Under the pieces are notes generated by a model. That model searched no databases. It was not told where the DNA came from and saw only the letters and a list, made by a program, of their open reading frames with translations. Below, one piece after another: positions 18,338 through 27,360 of a stretch of 64,000 nt of DNA. The first letter of the stretch is position 1. Each line of letters opens with the position of its first letter. A program made the position numbers and the translations under genes. The DNA is from Natrinema pellirubrum DSM 15624 (lineage in GTDB: Archaea > Halobacteriota > Halobacteria > Halobacteriales > Natrialbaceae). Location of the stretch: NCBI RefSeq assembly GCF_000230735.2, contig NC_019962.1, forward strand, positions 1,922,001 through 1,986,000, written 5' to 3'.

Positions 18338-18565
18338 GTGAGCAGCGCAAAAGAACGGCTCGAGGACTTGCCACCGAGTGCGAAGTTGGTCTACAAGACG
18401 CTGGAATTCGAGGGAGAGTGTACACAGAAAGAACTGGTCAAAGAAACTCGACTCTCATCTCGGACTGTTCGATATGCGATCTCTCGGCTTGAGGAAAAGG
18501 AGTTAGTTGAGCAACGAGTGTCCTTTCGAGACGCCCGTCAGAAGCTCTATTCGCTTGCGGAGTAG
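18338..18565 (+). CDS. MarR-like winged-helix protein
   Basis: The 75-residue protein MSSAKERLEDLPPSAKLVYK (GTG start at 18338) is one winged helix, with recognition helix LSSRTVRYAISRLEEKELV and wing QRVSFRDARQKLYSL. A longer frame from 18263 adds unrelated residues. The same family member at 21782-23084 starts MSELPPSAKLVYK, which supports the short start. It is divergent from the GHKL gene and might regulate it. Confidence 0.75.
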   Translation: MSSAKERLEDLPPSAKLVYKTLEFEGECTQKELVKETRLSSRTVRYAISRLEEKELVEQRVSFRDARQKLYSLAE

Positions 18566-18622
18566 CCAATAGTTCACGTGGACTCTGGAAACCCTTTGAC
18601 GGCCTTGTCTTGGTAGCCTGTT

Positions 18623-18845
18623 CTACGAAGTTTTGAGTATGGCCACATCGGATGGTGTCACCACTACATGGAGTTCGCCAACCGAGAGTCGAATCTCGAG
18701 ATTAGTATCGGTCTGTGGGCCCGTCGAGTCCACAAGCCGCTCGAGGGCTTCGGCGTCGATCATCCGCTGGAGTTGGTACTCGTCTCGATCGAGGCCCTGT
18801 TCCTCGAGTGCAGTGATGATCTCGAGCAGAAGCGGTCGATCACTC
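18623..18845 (-). CDS. HalOD1-like domain, no clear start codon
   Basis: The frame translates as DRPLLLEIITALEEQGLDRD, then YQLQRMIDAEALERL and VTPSDVAIL before a TAG at 18623. This resembles the HalOD1 output domain (helix, short helix, strand). It overlaps the stop of the ArdC-like gene in a different frame, and an in-frame TGA precedes it without any ATG/GTG/TTG. It may therefore be translated by coupling or be a frameshifted tail. Confidence 0.45.
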
Positions 18846-19775
18846 GTTGTCGATCACCTCGCTGACGATGTCGATGATCTCTTGGGCGGTCGAACTGATC
18901 CGCTCGAGACGGTCAAGGATCGTCTCCGGTTCGTCACCGTGCCACGTGGCAAGGTAGAATGCTGACCCACTGGTATCCAACTCGAAGTGCCGCCCAACGA
19001 TGTAACCGACCGCTTCGGCCTCGAGTTCACGTTTCGATCGCTCAGCCTCGTCGTCGACGCCGCTGTGTAACAGCGCATGGGCGTACTCATGAACGAGCGT
19101 GACGGCGAGATCAGCATTGTTCTCGCGATCTCGGACGGCGACGCGTGGCCGTTTCGCTGGCCGATACTGGCAGACGCCCTTGGCGTTCCCATGCGACCAG
19201 TCCTGGGGTGGCACGACCTCTACATCTACCTCGAGTGGGTCTGCTGCCACGAGGAGTGCGGGGAGTAACTCGTCAGCTTGTCCCCTGGCTTCGGTCTCGA
19301 GGTCGGGCAGTGGCTCGCCGTCAGTCTGTGAGATATCGAAGACGGGTGCTGGCCGAAAGCCAACGAGTCCTTTTTCCCAGCTGTCCGGAGGGGTTTCATC
19401 GTATTCACAGTCACTGCGCTCGTGATACGACGGCGAGTTTCCGCAGTCAGGACACTGCTTTGCGATGATCGGCGCCCAGATCCAGATCGCTGTCTCCCCT
19501 TCTTTCACGTGCCGGTCAAACTCGTTTTGCCACGTTCGATAGCCGGCAACGCGCGTTGCCTGCGGACACTGGAGCTTAATCAACAGCGTGTTTCGGTGCG
19601 AGTAGTCGTGGAAGCAACTCTGGACGTCCAACCACTCTGTGAACTGTTCGCTCGAGACGGCGTCGTCGACTTGGTTGATGAGGTCCTGGATCCATGCCTC
19701 GATCGTACTGTGCATCTCGTCGTGCCGGGTGTCCGAATCATCGAACGTTTCCCGGGAGCTGCTGCTCGTAGCCAT
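18840..19775 (-). CDS. ArdC-like antirestriction protein with ImmA/IrrE-type metallopeptidase
   Basis: The 311-residue protein has an N-terminal ArdC-like ssDNA-binding segment (SCFHDYSHRNTLLIKLQCP, VAGYRTWQNEFDRHVKEGE, AIWIWAPI, residues about 50-110). A zinc-ribbon-like insert follows (CPDCGNS...C). The C-terminal peptidase has the site LAVTLVHEYAHALLH plus a downstream ELEAEAVGYIVGRHF glutamate. This is the standard layout of plasmid/phage ArdC-type proteins that protect incoming DNA from restriction. The cysteine insert between the two domains is unusual. It suits the mobile setting and a link with the GHKL-zincin upstream. Confidence 0.82.
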   Translation of the reverse strand: MATSSSSRETFDDSDTRHDEMHSTIEAWIQDLINQVDDAVSSEQFTEWLDVQSCFHDYSHRNTLLIKLQCPQATRVAGYRTWQNEFDRHVKEGETAIWIWAPIIAKQCPDCGNSPSYHERSDCEYDETPPDSWEKGLVGFRPAPVFDISQTDGEPLPDLETEARGQADELLPALLVAADPLEVDVEVVPPQDWSHGNAKGVCQYRPAKRPRVAVRDRENNADLAVTLVHEYAHALLHSGVDDEAERSKRELEAEAVGYIVGRHFELDTSGSAFYLATWHGDEPETILDRLERISSTAQEIIDIVSEVIDNE

Positions 19776-19952
19776 GTTCGATCACTGCTTCCCGAGTCGG
19801 ATCGAATCGAACTGAACTCGAGAAGACCGCCACCCCTCAGGGGTCTCAAAAACACGTCTGGCTCGAGCAGCTGAAGAGCTGTTAGTTAAGCAGTTGTGTG
19901 GATCTCTACAGGCGGAACAGGTCGGATGTGTTGGGGCCAACCCCGTGACGGT

Positions 19953-20459
19953 TCACTTGGTGACAGAGACAGATGAGTCGAGTCCAGCAGGGTGTCCGTT
20001 CTCCCACACAGCTGAGACTGCATCTGGAAGAGCTGCAAGCCTGTGTGCGACGACATCAAGCGGATGTGAGTCAACAAACTGCGCCGGTTGATGAGTGACA
20101 GCCATTGAGCCATCGTTGACTTGCAAATGAACTGGCCCAAGGTCGTCATGCGTATCGTCCTGATGCCAGCCGACAAGTAGGTTTTGTTCTGGTTCGATCC
20201 AGTTGAACCAGTAGTACTCGTATGGGTCTCCGGTCTGCAGCTGAAAGCCGATCTCGATGCGAGCTACTGTTGCTGGATAGTTGCCGTCGCCAAGGTACTG
20301 TCGTGGGTTTACTTCGCCGACGACCCGATACGGGCCAGCTTCACGCGGTTCGGAACGTCGTCGACGAACATTGTCGAACTCGCTGCTGAGTCGATTCTGG
20401 ATACGGTCGTGAAGCCGCTTACTCTGCAAGTTCTTCCGGTTAGCGAGAAAGACAGCCAT
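19953..20459 (-). CDS. His/Asp-rich protein of a two-gene module, copy 1
   Basis: The 168-residue protein of unknown function. The core YPATVARIEIGFQL, YYWFNWIEPEQ, GWHQDDTHDDLGPVHLQV and DSHPLDVVAHRLAALP is shared with the protein at 32053-32505 although the ends differ. The invariant His and Asp residues in GWHQDxTHxDLGxxH and DxHPL suggest a metal or catalytic site. Its ATG overlaps the TAA of the HTH gene (TAATG at 20461-20457), so translation is coupled. A toxin-antitoxin role is a reasonable hypothesis with no direct evidence. Confidence 0.7.
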   Translation of the reverse strand: MAVFLANRKNLQSKRLHDRIQNRLSSEFDNVRRRRSEPREAGPYRVVGEVNPRQYLGDGNYPATVARIEIGFQLQTGDPYEYYWFNWIEPEQNLLVGWHQDDTHDDLGPVHLQVNDGSMAVTHQPAQFVDSHPLDVVAHRLAALPDAVSAVWENGHPAGLDSSVSVTK

Positions 20460-20998
20460 TAGACGAGTGCCGAGTGTGAGTCTGTTTTGGGTGAGGAGAG
20501 TTCAACCACATCACCATATAACTGCAATGCATGCTTCACGAGCCCGAGTTCCGTGTTGATCGACTCCCACGTCGCGATCACGTTGCGGCGTTCACGAAGC
20601 TCGTCGGCCGAGAGTTCGTCTGCAGCGAATTGCTCCCGAAACTCGTTGAGTGACTGGACGGCATACTCGTCTGCCAACTCTTCCTGCTCTTGTTTCAAAT
20701 CTGTGAGTTGACTCTCCAGTTCGTCGCGTGAATGCTTCTCGATCAGATTGGTGACCTCATCGAAGAGCATCCGAACAGGATTCAGATCATACGCTTTTGT
20801 TCCATTGACAGTCGTCTCTGTAACCCAGTCATCGCTCTGCAGTCGCTGGAGTTCATCGTCGGCTGTTGCACGTGAAACGTTCGCCCGGTCTGCGATTTCC
20901 TGCACTGGCGTAGGCTCCTCCAATAATTCTACGACGTACCGGATACGCTCACGGCCACTCATGTCTTCCCTCCATGACCTTGGATTTGATTCAGCCAT
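20459..20998 (-). CDS. HTH and coiled-coil protein of the same module, copy 1
   Basis: The 179-residue protein has a winged helix at residues about 15-70 (GRERIRYVVELLEEPTPVQEI, ANVSRATADDELQRLQ), then a long charged coiled coil (about 85-130). The C-terminal block RRNVIATWESINTELGLVKHALQLYGDVV matches RRKVITYWEENN...LITNALGLYDDL in the gene at 32507-33130. It is upstream of, and overlaps, the His/Asp-rich gene. Autoregulation by the HTH is likely by analogy with antitoxins and TrmB-like regulators. Confidence 0.7.
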   Translation of the reverse strand: MAESNPRSWREDMSGRERIRYVVELLEEPTPVQEIADRANVSRATADDELQRLQSDDWVTETTVNGTKAYDLNPVRMLFDEVTNLIEKHSRDELESQLTDLKQEQEELADEYAVQSLNEFREQFAADELSADELRERRNVIATWESINTELGLVKHALQLYGDVVELSSPKTDSHSALV

Positions 20999-21049
20999 CG
21001 TACTACCACTTGTACTATGCGACTCAAATAATTTTCTCTAGCTCAAATA

Positions 21050-21467
21050 ATCATACAGTAGCGATAGCGGTCTAGTACCTGAACTGTGCTTTTCGTGGTG
21101 ATTTTCCATTGCAATCGGCTATTCTGCTGCAGACTCGTTCCGGTGGACGAATCGGAGTTGACTTCGGGTTGCCATCGATTTCTCCGGCGCGAGTGCGCCG
21201 GCATCCATCACCGGCGCATACCAACTTCTGCGGACGGGGTGGTCTGGCGTCTCATTACGGTTCTGTCACTCTCTGTACCAGGTGGGATACATCTACAGGT
21301 TCGCCTATGGTGTTGGACTCGCCCTGCTCGAGAATCACTCTCCTCAGAGTGAATCATCTAACTGTTCACACTGTCCATATTGAGGTCTCCCGAATCGACA
21401 AGTACAGGCAGATACCATCTGTTTGAGGTGCGTTAGTACAAAAATAGATCGCTCTTGGGGGCACTGT
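21050..21467. other. Non-coding stretch
   Basis: No convincing gene in either strand. A short hairpin CCGGCGC/GCGCCGG lies near 21183-21200. Probably remnant sequence. Confidence 0.3.
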
Positions 21468-21607
21468 CTAGTTTAGCACCTCCGCTGGCATCTGTCTGTT
21501 GAGTGACTGGTGCGGTCGCTGTGTGTTGTAGTAGTGTACAAATTGTTCAAGCCATTCTCTGACGCTCGCCCGACTGCCCACCCACGAAGTATGGAAGCGG
21601 TCGATCC
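21468..21607 (-). pseudogene. C-terminal scrap of an IS481/IS3-like integrase-core transposase
   Basis: The frame reads HTSWVGSRASVREWLEQFVH then YYNTQRPHQSLN and ends AEVLN. The YYN..RPHQSL block is the typical end of rve-type transposases. The upstream part is cut off exactly by the 125-bp element at 21608. Confidence 0.7.
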
Positions 21608-21732
21608 GGCTCTGTTGAAATCCTTTAGCGTTGACATTCAGAAGAACCACTCTTCCCACCGAGTTCCGCGGATTCGATGCGAAACTAGCTTCTGAGCAAA
21701 TCGCAAGACGACAAGAGGGTTTCAACAGAGCC
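21608..21732. repeat. 125-bp MITE-like element with GGCTCTGTTGAAA ends, copy 1
   Basis: Terminal inverted repeats GGCTCTGTTGAAAYCC at both ends, no coding capacity. The full 125 bp recurs, inverted and almost unchanged, at 34310-34434. No flanking direct repeat here. The ends resemble haloarchaeal IS6-type ends. Confidence 0.8.
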
Positions 21733-21995
21733 GTCTATAATGTAAAATACAGATGGTAAATAATCGAATAGTGGAGCTCGTCTACTCACATGCAGTGTGT
21801 TTTGATTCCGTTATTTTGTACAGGCTTTGCCGAGCATCGGCGAAGTATATGTCTTCTTCAACGATTCCTATCTTTTTGAGTCGTTTCAGCGCATATCGGA
21901 CTGTACGGGATGCGAGAAGGGTTTCCTCGACGAGTTCCTTCTGCGTCAACTCTTCTTCGCTTTCCAAGACTTTGTAGACGAGTTTAGCACTGGGC

Positions 21996-23064
21996 GAGCG
22001 TGTCATAGAAAGCGTCACGTACGAAGCAGCAGGGTGCGGAAAGTGTGTCCAGCACAACCGCGACCCTGCAAGACGTTGCTTCGGTCGATGAGTTTTTGAA
22101 TGCAGCGGCTACGGAAACAGTTCCGCTGTTTGAGTATCTTGAGTTCGAGTTTCTACTGGAGTACGACGTGTTCGCCCCCGCTCGCCGGGGGCGAACACGA
22201 GTTCACCAGCCACCTGATCTCTTTCGCGCCTTTCTCCATTGCTACTACAAGAACATCTACGGAACACGCCCAGTCACGCGAGAACTCCAGCACGGCCTTG
22301 TCTGGTACTACTGCGGACTCGACAAACCGCCATCGAGAGACACCATTGACCGGTTTCTCACTGATCTCGAACACATTATCAACGATGTCTTCGACAGGCT
22401 CGTCGAGCAGGCCGCCGTCCGCGGCCTGCTCGACTCGACGTACTCTATCGATTCGACGCACATCGAGGCGATCCAGTACAACGACGCTGCCTCATGGAAC
22501 TACGATCCAACAGCCGAAGAGTACTACTACGGCTTCGGCTGTACGATCGTTTCAACCGGTGCAAAGATCCCGATAGCAGCGGAGTTCACACAGGCCAAAC
22601 AAGCAGACCAAGAGACGGCGATGCGCGTCACGGGTGACGCGCTCGCCGTCGATACACCGATCTGGATGCTTGGAGACAGCGCCTACGACATCCTCGATTG
22701 GCACGACTACCTGCTGACCGCAGGAGTCGTGCCAATCGCTCCGTACAACCCGCGAAACACTGACGACCCGAAAGACATCGAGTACAGGGTCGAAGACCGC
22801 ATTGAGGAACACAGCGAGGACGTTCAGCTGAAACGATCCATCTTGGACGAGACGTTCAACAACCGGACAGGAATCGAACGAACCAACGACGCAGTCAAGG
22901 ACTGCGGCCTCGGGCACGTCCGCGCCCGAGGCCGCGTCCACGCACGAACAGAAGTGTTCGTTGCGCTATGTCTTCGGATCGTCATTGCAATCACCAACTA
23001 CGAGCGAGGACACGATCCAGGACGTGAGATGCTCAAGCTATGAGTTGGATTCTATGACACGCTC
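21996..23064 (+). mobile_element. ISH11-type insertion sequence, copy 2
   Basis: 1069 bp, both ends GAGCGTGTCATAGAA, flanked by the 6-bp direct repeat CTGGGC (21990-21995 and 23065-23070). Confidence 0.92.
22045..23043 (+). CDS. ISH11-type transposase, copy 2
   Basis: The intact 332-residue DDE transposase (GTG start at 22045) is about 75-80 percent similar to copy 1. It keeps STYSIDSTHIE, WMLGDSAYDILDWH and RTGIERTNDAVKDCGL. The internal hairpins are retained with paired changes; for example 22168-22198 has 13-bp arms where copy 1 has 12. Confidence 0.92.
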   Translation: MSSTTATLQDVASVDEFLNAAATETVPLFEYLEFEFLLEYDVFAPARRGRTRVHQPPDLFRAFLHCYYKNIYGTRPVTRELQHGLVWYYCGLDKPPSRDTIDRFLTDLEHIINDVFDRLVEQAAVRGLLDSTYSIDSTHIEAIQYNDAASWNYDPTAEEYYYGFGCTIVSTGAKIPIAAEFTQAKQADQETAMRVTGDALAVDTPIWMLGDSAYDILDWHDYLLTAGVVPIAPYNPRNTDDPKDIEYRVEDRIEEHSEDVQLKRSILDETFNNRTGIERTNDAVKDCGLGHVRARGRVHARTEVFVALCLRIVIAITNYERGHDPGREMLKL

Positions 23065-23336
23065 CTGGGCGGCAACTCTGACATATCTAGTTCATTTTCC
23101 GACATTCAATGGATGCGTCACCATCTAGCGCGAATCCACAAATCATCTGTGGTCCTCTCTTTGAGGGATAGAGCGCTGTTAGAAGGCTGTGGAGAACTCA
23201 CCTCAAGACACGCCCATTAGTAGCGAAGCGGTAGTTAAACCATCCAGCGCCGCATTCCCGGGTGATAGGAACCAGCAGGCTTCGTTATGGCGTCGACACT
23301 GCTAGTGAACGCTATCTCACGGGACGAGAAATACCA

Positions 23337-23861
23337 ATGTCAGACACACGTCGACGAATCGAGCGTCACGTCCATGCGGACGCTGGCATCCACTTCAACG
23401 AACTCGTCAGAACGTCAGCGTTCGCCACGGGGCAGATCCAGTATCACCTCCGCAAACTGATCGACGACGACAAACTCGTCTGCGAAGGGCATTATGGCCG
23501 GACTCACTACTACCCCAGGACGTACGATGCACAGGAGCGGGCCGTACTGGCGTTGTTTCGGCGAGAGACCAGCCGCGAGATCGTGTTCTATCTGATCGAA
23601 GACGAGCCCGCCGACCCGGAGACGGTTGCTGATGCCCTCGATATCGCCAGAAGTACCCTCGAGTACCACCTCGAGCGACTGGTCGAACGGGAGGTCGTTT
23701 CGAAGCGGTACGGAGAGCGCAATTGCGTCGAGCTTTGTCTCGAAAACCATGAACAGACAGGACGGTTGCTAGCGACGGTCCAGCCCACGGCCCCAGATCG
23801 TCTGGTAGACCGGTTTACCCGACTCATCGATGACCTGCTAGAGCGGAATCCCGAACCGTGA
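23337..23861 (+). CDS. Double winged-helix transcriptional regulator
   Basis: The 174-residue protein starts MSDTRRRIERHVHADAG; an upstream frame from 23262 is less likely. There are two winged helices: about 5-60 (GIHFNELVRTSAFATGQIQYHLRKL) and about 75-135 (FYLIEDEPADPETVADALDIARSTLEYHLERL). This pattern occurs in haloarchaeal regulators. It lies about 120 bp upstream of the copper block in the same direction and may control it. The ligand is unknown. Confidence 0.8.
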   Translation: MSDTRRRIERHVHADAGIHFNELVRTSAFATGQIQYHLRKLIDDDKLVCEGHYGRTHYYPRTYDAQERAVLALFRRETSREIVFYLIEDEPADPETVADALDIARSTLEYHLERLVEREVVSKRYGERNCVELCLENHEQTGRLLATVQPTAPDRLVDRFTRLIDDLLERNPEP

Positions 23862-23982
23862 TAGGGCCGATCGGCTGAGTGGTTCGATGACCTGATAGTC
23901 ACGATAGGATCCCGGCGACTGACCGAACTATATTCGAAAATCGCACCACAATCACAATTACCTTGGCGACAGTATTCCCGAT

Positions 23983-25188
23983 ATGGACCGATCCGTCGAT
24001 CGACGGCAATTTGTACAGGTACTGAGCGGCGGCCTCGGGATCGGACTCGCTGGCTGTACCGGTGGTAATGGGAACGAGAACAGTGGCGAGGACGGTGACG
24101 AGAACAGTACCGGGAACGGAACCAACAACGAGGGGAGCGCCGGACTCGCCTATGCGTTCGGTCCGGAGACGATCGCCCTGATCGATCCGGCCGAGGGCGA
24201 GGTCGTCGACGAGATCACTGACGGCGTTGAGGGCTACGCATACGGTGACGCCGTCGTGACGAACGACGGCAGTCACCTCTTCGTCATCGAGACGTCGGCC
24301 TCCCAAGTACTTGTGATCGACCTCGAGAACCGCGAGATCGTCACTGAAGTCGCGATGGGACCCGCTGGAACCCACATGTACCACCCGAACGATGAGGAGA
24401 TGTGGGCTCACTCCGACGACGAAGGGACCTTTTACGTCATCGATACGACGGACCACGAGGTCGTCGAGACCGTCGAAGCCGGCCTCGATGCCGAGGGTCA
24501 CGGCAAACTCCTCTATCACGAGGACTTCGGCTCGACGGGGTACGCGACGAACGTCAACGACCCGGCGGCACACGTCATCGACATGGACGCCTACGAACGA
24601 GTCGACTCCATCGAACTCGGCGACGAAGGTGGCACCCACTATAAGGGCTACAGTCCACAGACTGGGCTCGCCTACTTCGAGCGCTCGGGCGGCGTCGGCG
24701 CAACCGCCGTGGTCGACACCGAGTCCAACGAGGTCGTTGACGAACTCGAGCTCACCGGCGGAATGTATCTCACCCCCGACGAGCAACTGCTGGGGAACAT
24801 CGGCGAGGAGGAGATTCGCTTCCTCGACGCAACGAGCGAGGATAGCGAGGAGGTCGGCGCTGTCGCCGTCGAGGGCGGCCCCGACGCCCTCGAGTACTAC
24901 GAAGCCGACGGCACGCTGTACGGATTCACCGCGAACACGATGAGCCCCGACGCGACCGTCGTCGACATCGACGCGTTCGAGGTAGTCGACCGAATCGACG
25001 CCGGTGAGATCGAACGTCCAGAGGACGCGCACAGCATCCACCGATCCGGCGTCTCGGGCGACGGCTACTTCTTCACGCCCGCAAGCGCCGACGGCACCGT
25101 TGCGGTGATCGACATGGCGAACCAGGAGCTGATCGAGCACGTTCCCGTCGAGGACGGCGTCGACACCGTCCAATACGTCCCCGAGTAG
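23983..25188 (+). CDS. YncE-like beta-propeller lipoprotein
   Basis: The 401-residue protein has a twin-arginine leader (DRRQFVQVLSGGLG) and lipobox LAGC, so it is exported folded and anchored at the cell surface. A Glu/Asn/Gly-rich linker (about 30-55) precedes repeated blades of the type VIDTTDHEVVETV, VIDMDAYERVDSI and VVDTESNEVVDEL, giving a seven-bladed propeller. It lies 2 bp before copC-copD and so is almost certainly co-transcribed. A role in periplasmic-side copper binding or sensing is inferred from context. Confidence 0.85.
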   Translation: MDRSVDRRQFVQVLSGGLGIGLAGCTGGNGNENSGEDGDENSTGNGTNNEGSAGLAYAFGPETIALIDPAEGEVVDEITDGVEGYAYGDAVVTNDGSHLFVIETSASQVLVIDLENREIVTEVAMGPAGTHMYHPNDEEMWAHSDDEGTFYVIDTTDHEVVETVEAGLDAEGHGKLLYHEDFGSTGYATNVNDPAAHVIDMDAYERVDSIELGDEGGTHYKGYSPQTGLAYFERSGGVGATAVVDTESNEVVDELELTGGMYLTPDEQLLGNIGEEEIRFLDATSEDSEEVGAVAVEGGPDALEYYEADGTLYGFTANTMSPDATVVDIDAFEVVDRIDAGEIERPEDAHSIHRSGVSGDGYFFTPASADGTVAVIDMANQELIEHVPVEDGVDTVQYVPE

Positions 25189-25189
25189 C

Positions 25190-27178
25190 ATGAGTTGTAC
25201 TGAATCGCTCGCACACGGCTTTGCAAGCCGACGCCGGCTGTGGCTGTTCGCGCTCCTCGTCGTCGCGGTCGTCGTCTCGGCGAGCGTCGCGACGCCGGTC
25301 GCGGCCCACGCCTACCTGAGCGATTCAGATCCCGCCAACGGCGAGCAGGTCGAGGCACTCCCCGACGAGATAACACTCACCTTCTCGGGTGACGGCGTCC
25401 AGACCGCTGACGTCACGGTCACCGGCCCTGACGGCGCTGACGTCAGCGGCGACGCCACGGTCGACTCCGACGACTCGCAGCTCGTACACACGCCGCTCGA
25501 GAGTGCCACCGACGGTGAGGCGGCCGAGGGGATGTACAGCGTCCAGTGGGAAATTCTCGCCGACGACGGCCACACGGTGACCGGATCGTTCGTCTTCAGC
25601 GTCGGCGACGAACCGCTCGACCGGGACGCCGTCCTCGAGGCATACGCGGACGACGAGACGGATGAGGGGGTGCCACCTGGTGAGACCGCCGCCAAGGGAT
25701 TGTTGCTGGTCGCACTCGTCGGTCTCGTCGGCGGTCCGATCACGGCCGGAGTCGCCGTCTACCCCATCGCCGATCGCGTCGGCTCGTCGACGCGGTCGGT
25801 CGACCGACGACTGAAACGGCTACTCGCCGTTGCAAGTGCGTTACTATTCGTCGCCGTCTCCGCACTCGGACTCACTCGAGCGACGACGGTCGGATCGCTC
25901 TCACCGACGACCATCCTCGAGTTCGCCGGCATGCCCCTCGGCCGAGCGTGGCTGGTTCAGCTCGCCCTCGCTGCCGCCGTGCTGACCCTCCTCGGAGCCG
26001 CCGTCGTCGGTAGGCTTCCCCGACGCGTCTGGCTCGGCGGCTCGCTGGCCGGAGCGCTCGGGGTCGGTGCGGCCGTCAGCTGGGGAAGCCACTCGGCGAC
26101 TGCGATCGATCGCCTGCAGGGGACGGTCCTCGACTTCGCGCACGTCGCCGGCGCGGGGCTGTGGGTCGGCGGCCTGGTCGTCCTCGCCCTGGTCGTCCCG
26201 CTCTTGCTCCGCGAGACGGCGCCAGCCGACCGCACGAGCGCCGCCGCGAGTGCGATCCGACGGTACTCGCTGCTGGCGCTCGCCGGCGTGACCCTCGCGG
26301 TCGCGACGGGACTCGGACTCGCCTCCTGGCACGTCCCGTCTCTCGCGGCGCTCGGCGAGAGCGTCTACGGTGCCGCCCTCTCGGTGAAGACGTTGCTGGT
26401 CCTGCTAGGGCTCGGCCTGGGTGGATTCACCAGGCTCGTCCTCCTCCGGCGACTCGAATCGCCCGACGGCGCGGATCGCGACGGGGTCCTCGGCAGCGTG
26501 CTGGGCGGCGCCGGGACGCGAATCTGCGAGGACGGCGGTCAGTCCGCCGACGGCGCAATCGCCGTCTTCATCCGCGCCGTTCGATTCGAAGTTGCAATCC
26601 TCGTCCTGATCGTCCTCCTCTCGGGACTGCTCACGTCCGTCCCGACGGCAGCCGTCGTCGGCGGTGACGACGGCCCCGGAACGGCGACGATCGAGCGCGA
26701 GGGCGATGTCGATCTCGAACTGACCGCGACGCCCGCCGACCGTGAGGCGAACGACGAGCGCTTCCGTCTGCAACAAGGGGAACCGGTCGTCCTCGAGGTC
26801 GCGTTCACAGACGGCGACGACTACCTCGAATCAGAACGGGTCGTCCGATTGCTCGCCGAGAGCGAGGCCGGTGACAGGTTCCAGATCGAACTCGACGAGA
26901 CCGAAGACGGCACCTACGCGACCGTCCAGACGCTGCCGTCGGACGGAGACTGGGAGCTACGGATTACCGGTGAGCCCGGCGGCGAGTTCGTCGCCCAAAC
27001 GGTCGACGCGCACGTGGAATCCGATGCCGGTACCCACGACCACGACGAAACGGACCACAGCACTGGCAGCGACGCCTCGCCGTTCGCGACACTGCTTCAG
27101 TTCGGGGCCGTCGCGGTCGGGGTGGTTGGCTCGGTCGCAGTGGCCGTCGAGGCGACGCAGTTCCGGAAGCGGTCGTAA
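25190..27178 (+). CDS. CopC-CopD fusion copper protein
   Basis: The 662-residue protein has a signal peptide to about residue 40 cut at VAA|HAYLSDSDPANGEQV, leaving the CopC N-terminal His. The CopC domain ends with DDGHTVTGSFVFSV (second copper-ligand His). Then come eight or so membrane helices of the CopD domain, including SWGSHSATAIDRLQG and FAHVAGAGLWVGGLVVLAL. A C-terminal extracellular beta domain (about 540-630) and a His-rich segment (HDHDETDHS) precede one last helix. CopC-CopD proteins bind and import copper. The operon also encodes SafE-like and P-type ATPase proteins. Confidence 0.9.
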   Translation: MSCTESLAHGFASRRRLWLFALLVVAVVVSASVATPVAAHAYLSDSDPANGEQVEALPDEITLTFSGDGVQTADVTVTGPDGADVSGDATVDSDDSQLVHTPLESATDGEAAEGMYSVQWEILADDGHTVTGSFVFSVGDEPLDRDAVLEAYADDETDEGVPPGETAAKGLLLVALVGLVGGPITAGVAVYPIADRVGSSTRSVDRRLKRLLAVASALLFVAVSALGLTRATTVGSLSPTTILEFAGMPLGRAWLVQLALAAAVLTLLGAAVVGRLPRRVWLGGSLAGALGVGAAVSWGSHSATAIDRLQGTVLDFAHVAGAGLWVGGLVVLALVVPLLLRETAPADRTSAAASAIRRYSLLALAGVTLAVATGLGLASWHVPSLAALGESVYGAALSVKTLLVLLGLGLGGFTRLVLLRRLESPDGADRDGVLGSVLGGAGTRICEDGGQSADGAIAVFIRAVRFEVAILVLIVLLSGLLTSVPTAAVVGGDDGPGTATIEREGDVDLELTATPADREANDERFRLQQGEPVVLEVAFTDGDDYLESERVVRLLAESEAGDRFQIELDETEDGTYATVQTLPSDGDWELRITGEPGGEFVAQTVDAHVESDAGTHDHDETDHSTGSDASPFATLLQFGAVAVGVVGSVAVAVEATQFRKRS

Positions 27179-27360
27179 CCGCTGCCGGCCGGTGGTCGCG
27201 GACGACGGTCGGCGTTCGGTCGGTCGGGCGGTTGGCGGGCGGTTGGCGGTCGGGCGGCCGATCGAAGTCGAAATTGAAGTCGAAGTCGAAACGCACAACG
27301 TCCGCAGGTGTGTAGACAGAGACGAGACTGACCGTCGAACGATCGAAATCTGAGACACTA

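Larger units (their letters stand above)
21782..23084 (-). pseudogene. MarR-like winged-helix gene split by ISH11-type copy 2
   Basis: Removing 21996-23064 and one copy of the 6-bp repeat CTGGGC restores a protein of about 75 residues starting MSELPP|SAKLVYKVLE and containing LLASRTVRYALKRLKKIGIV. It is a paralogue of the gene at 18338-18565. The insertion falls after codon six, so no function is expected. Confidence 0.88.

Noticed and set aside
23899-25191. A 430-codon open frame on the minus strand
   Set aside because: It is antisense to the propeller lipoprotein, has no motif, and has the Val/Gly/Arg-rich composition typical of reverse frames of high-G+C halophilic genes.
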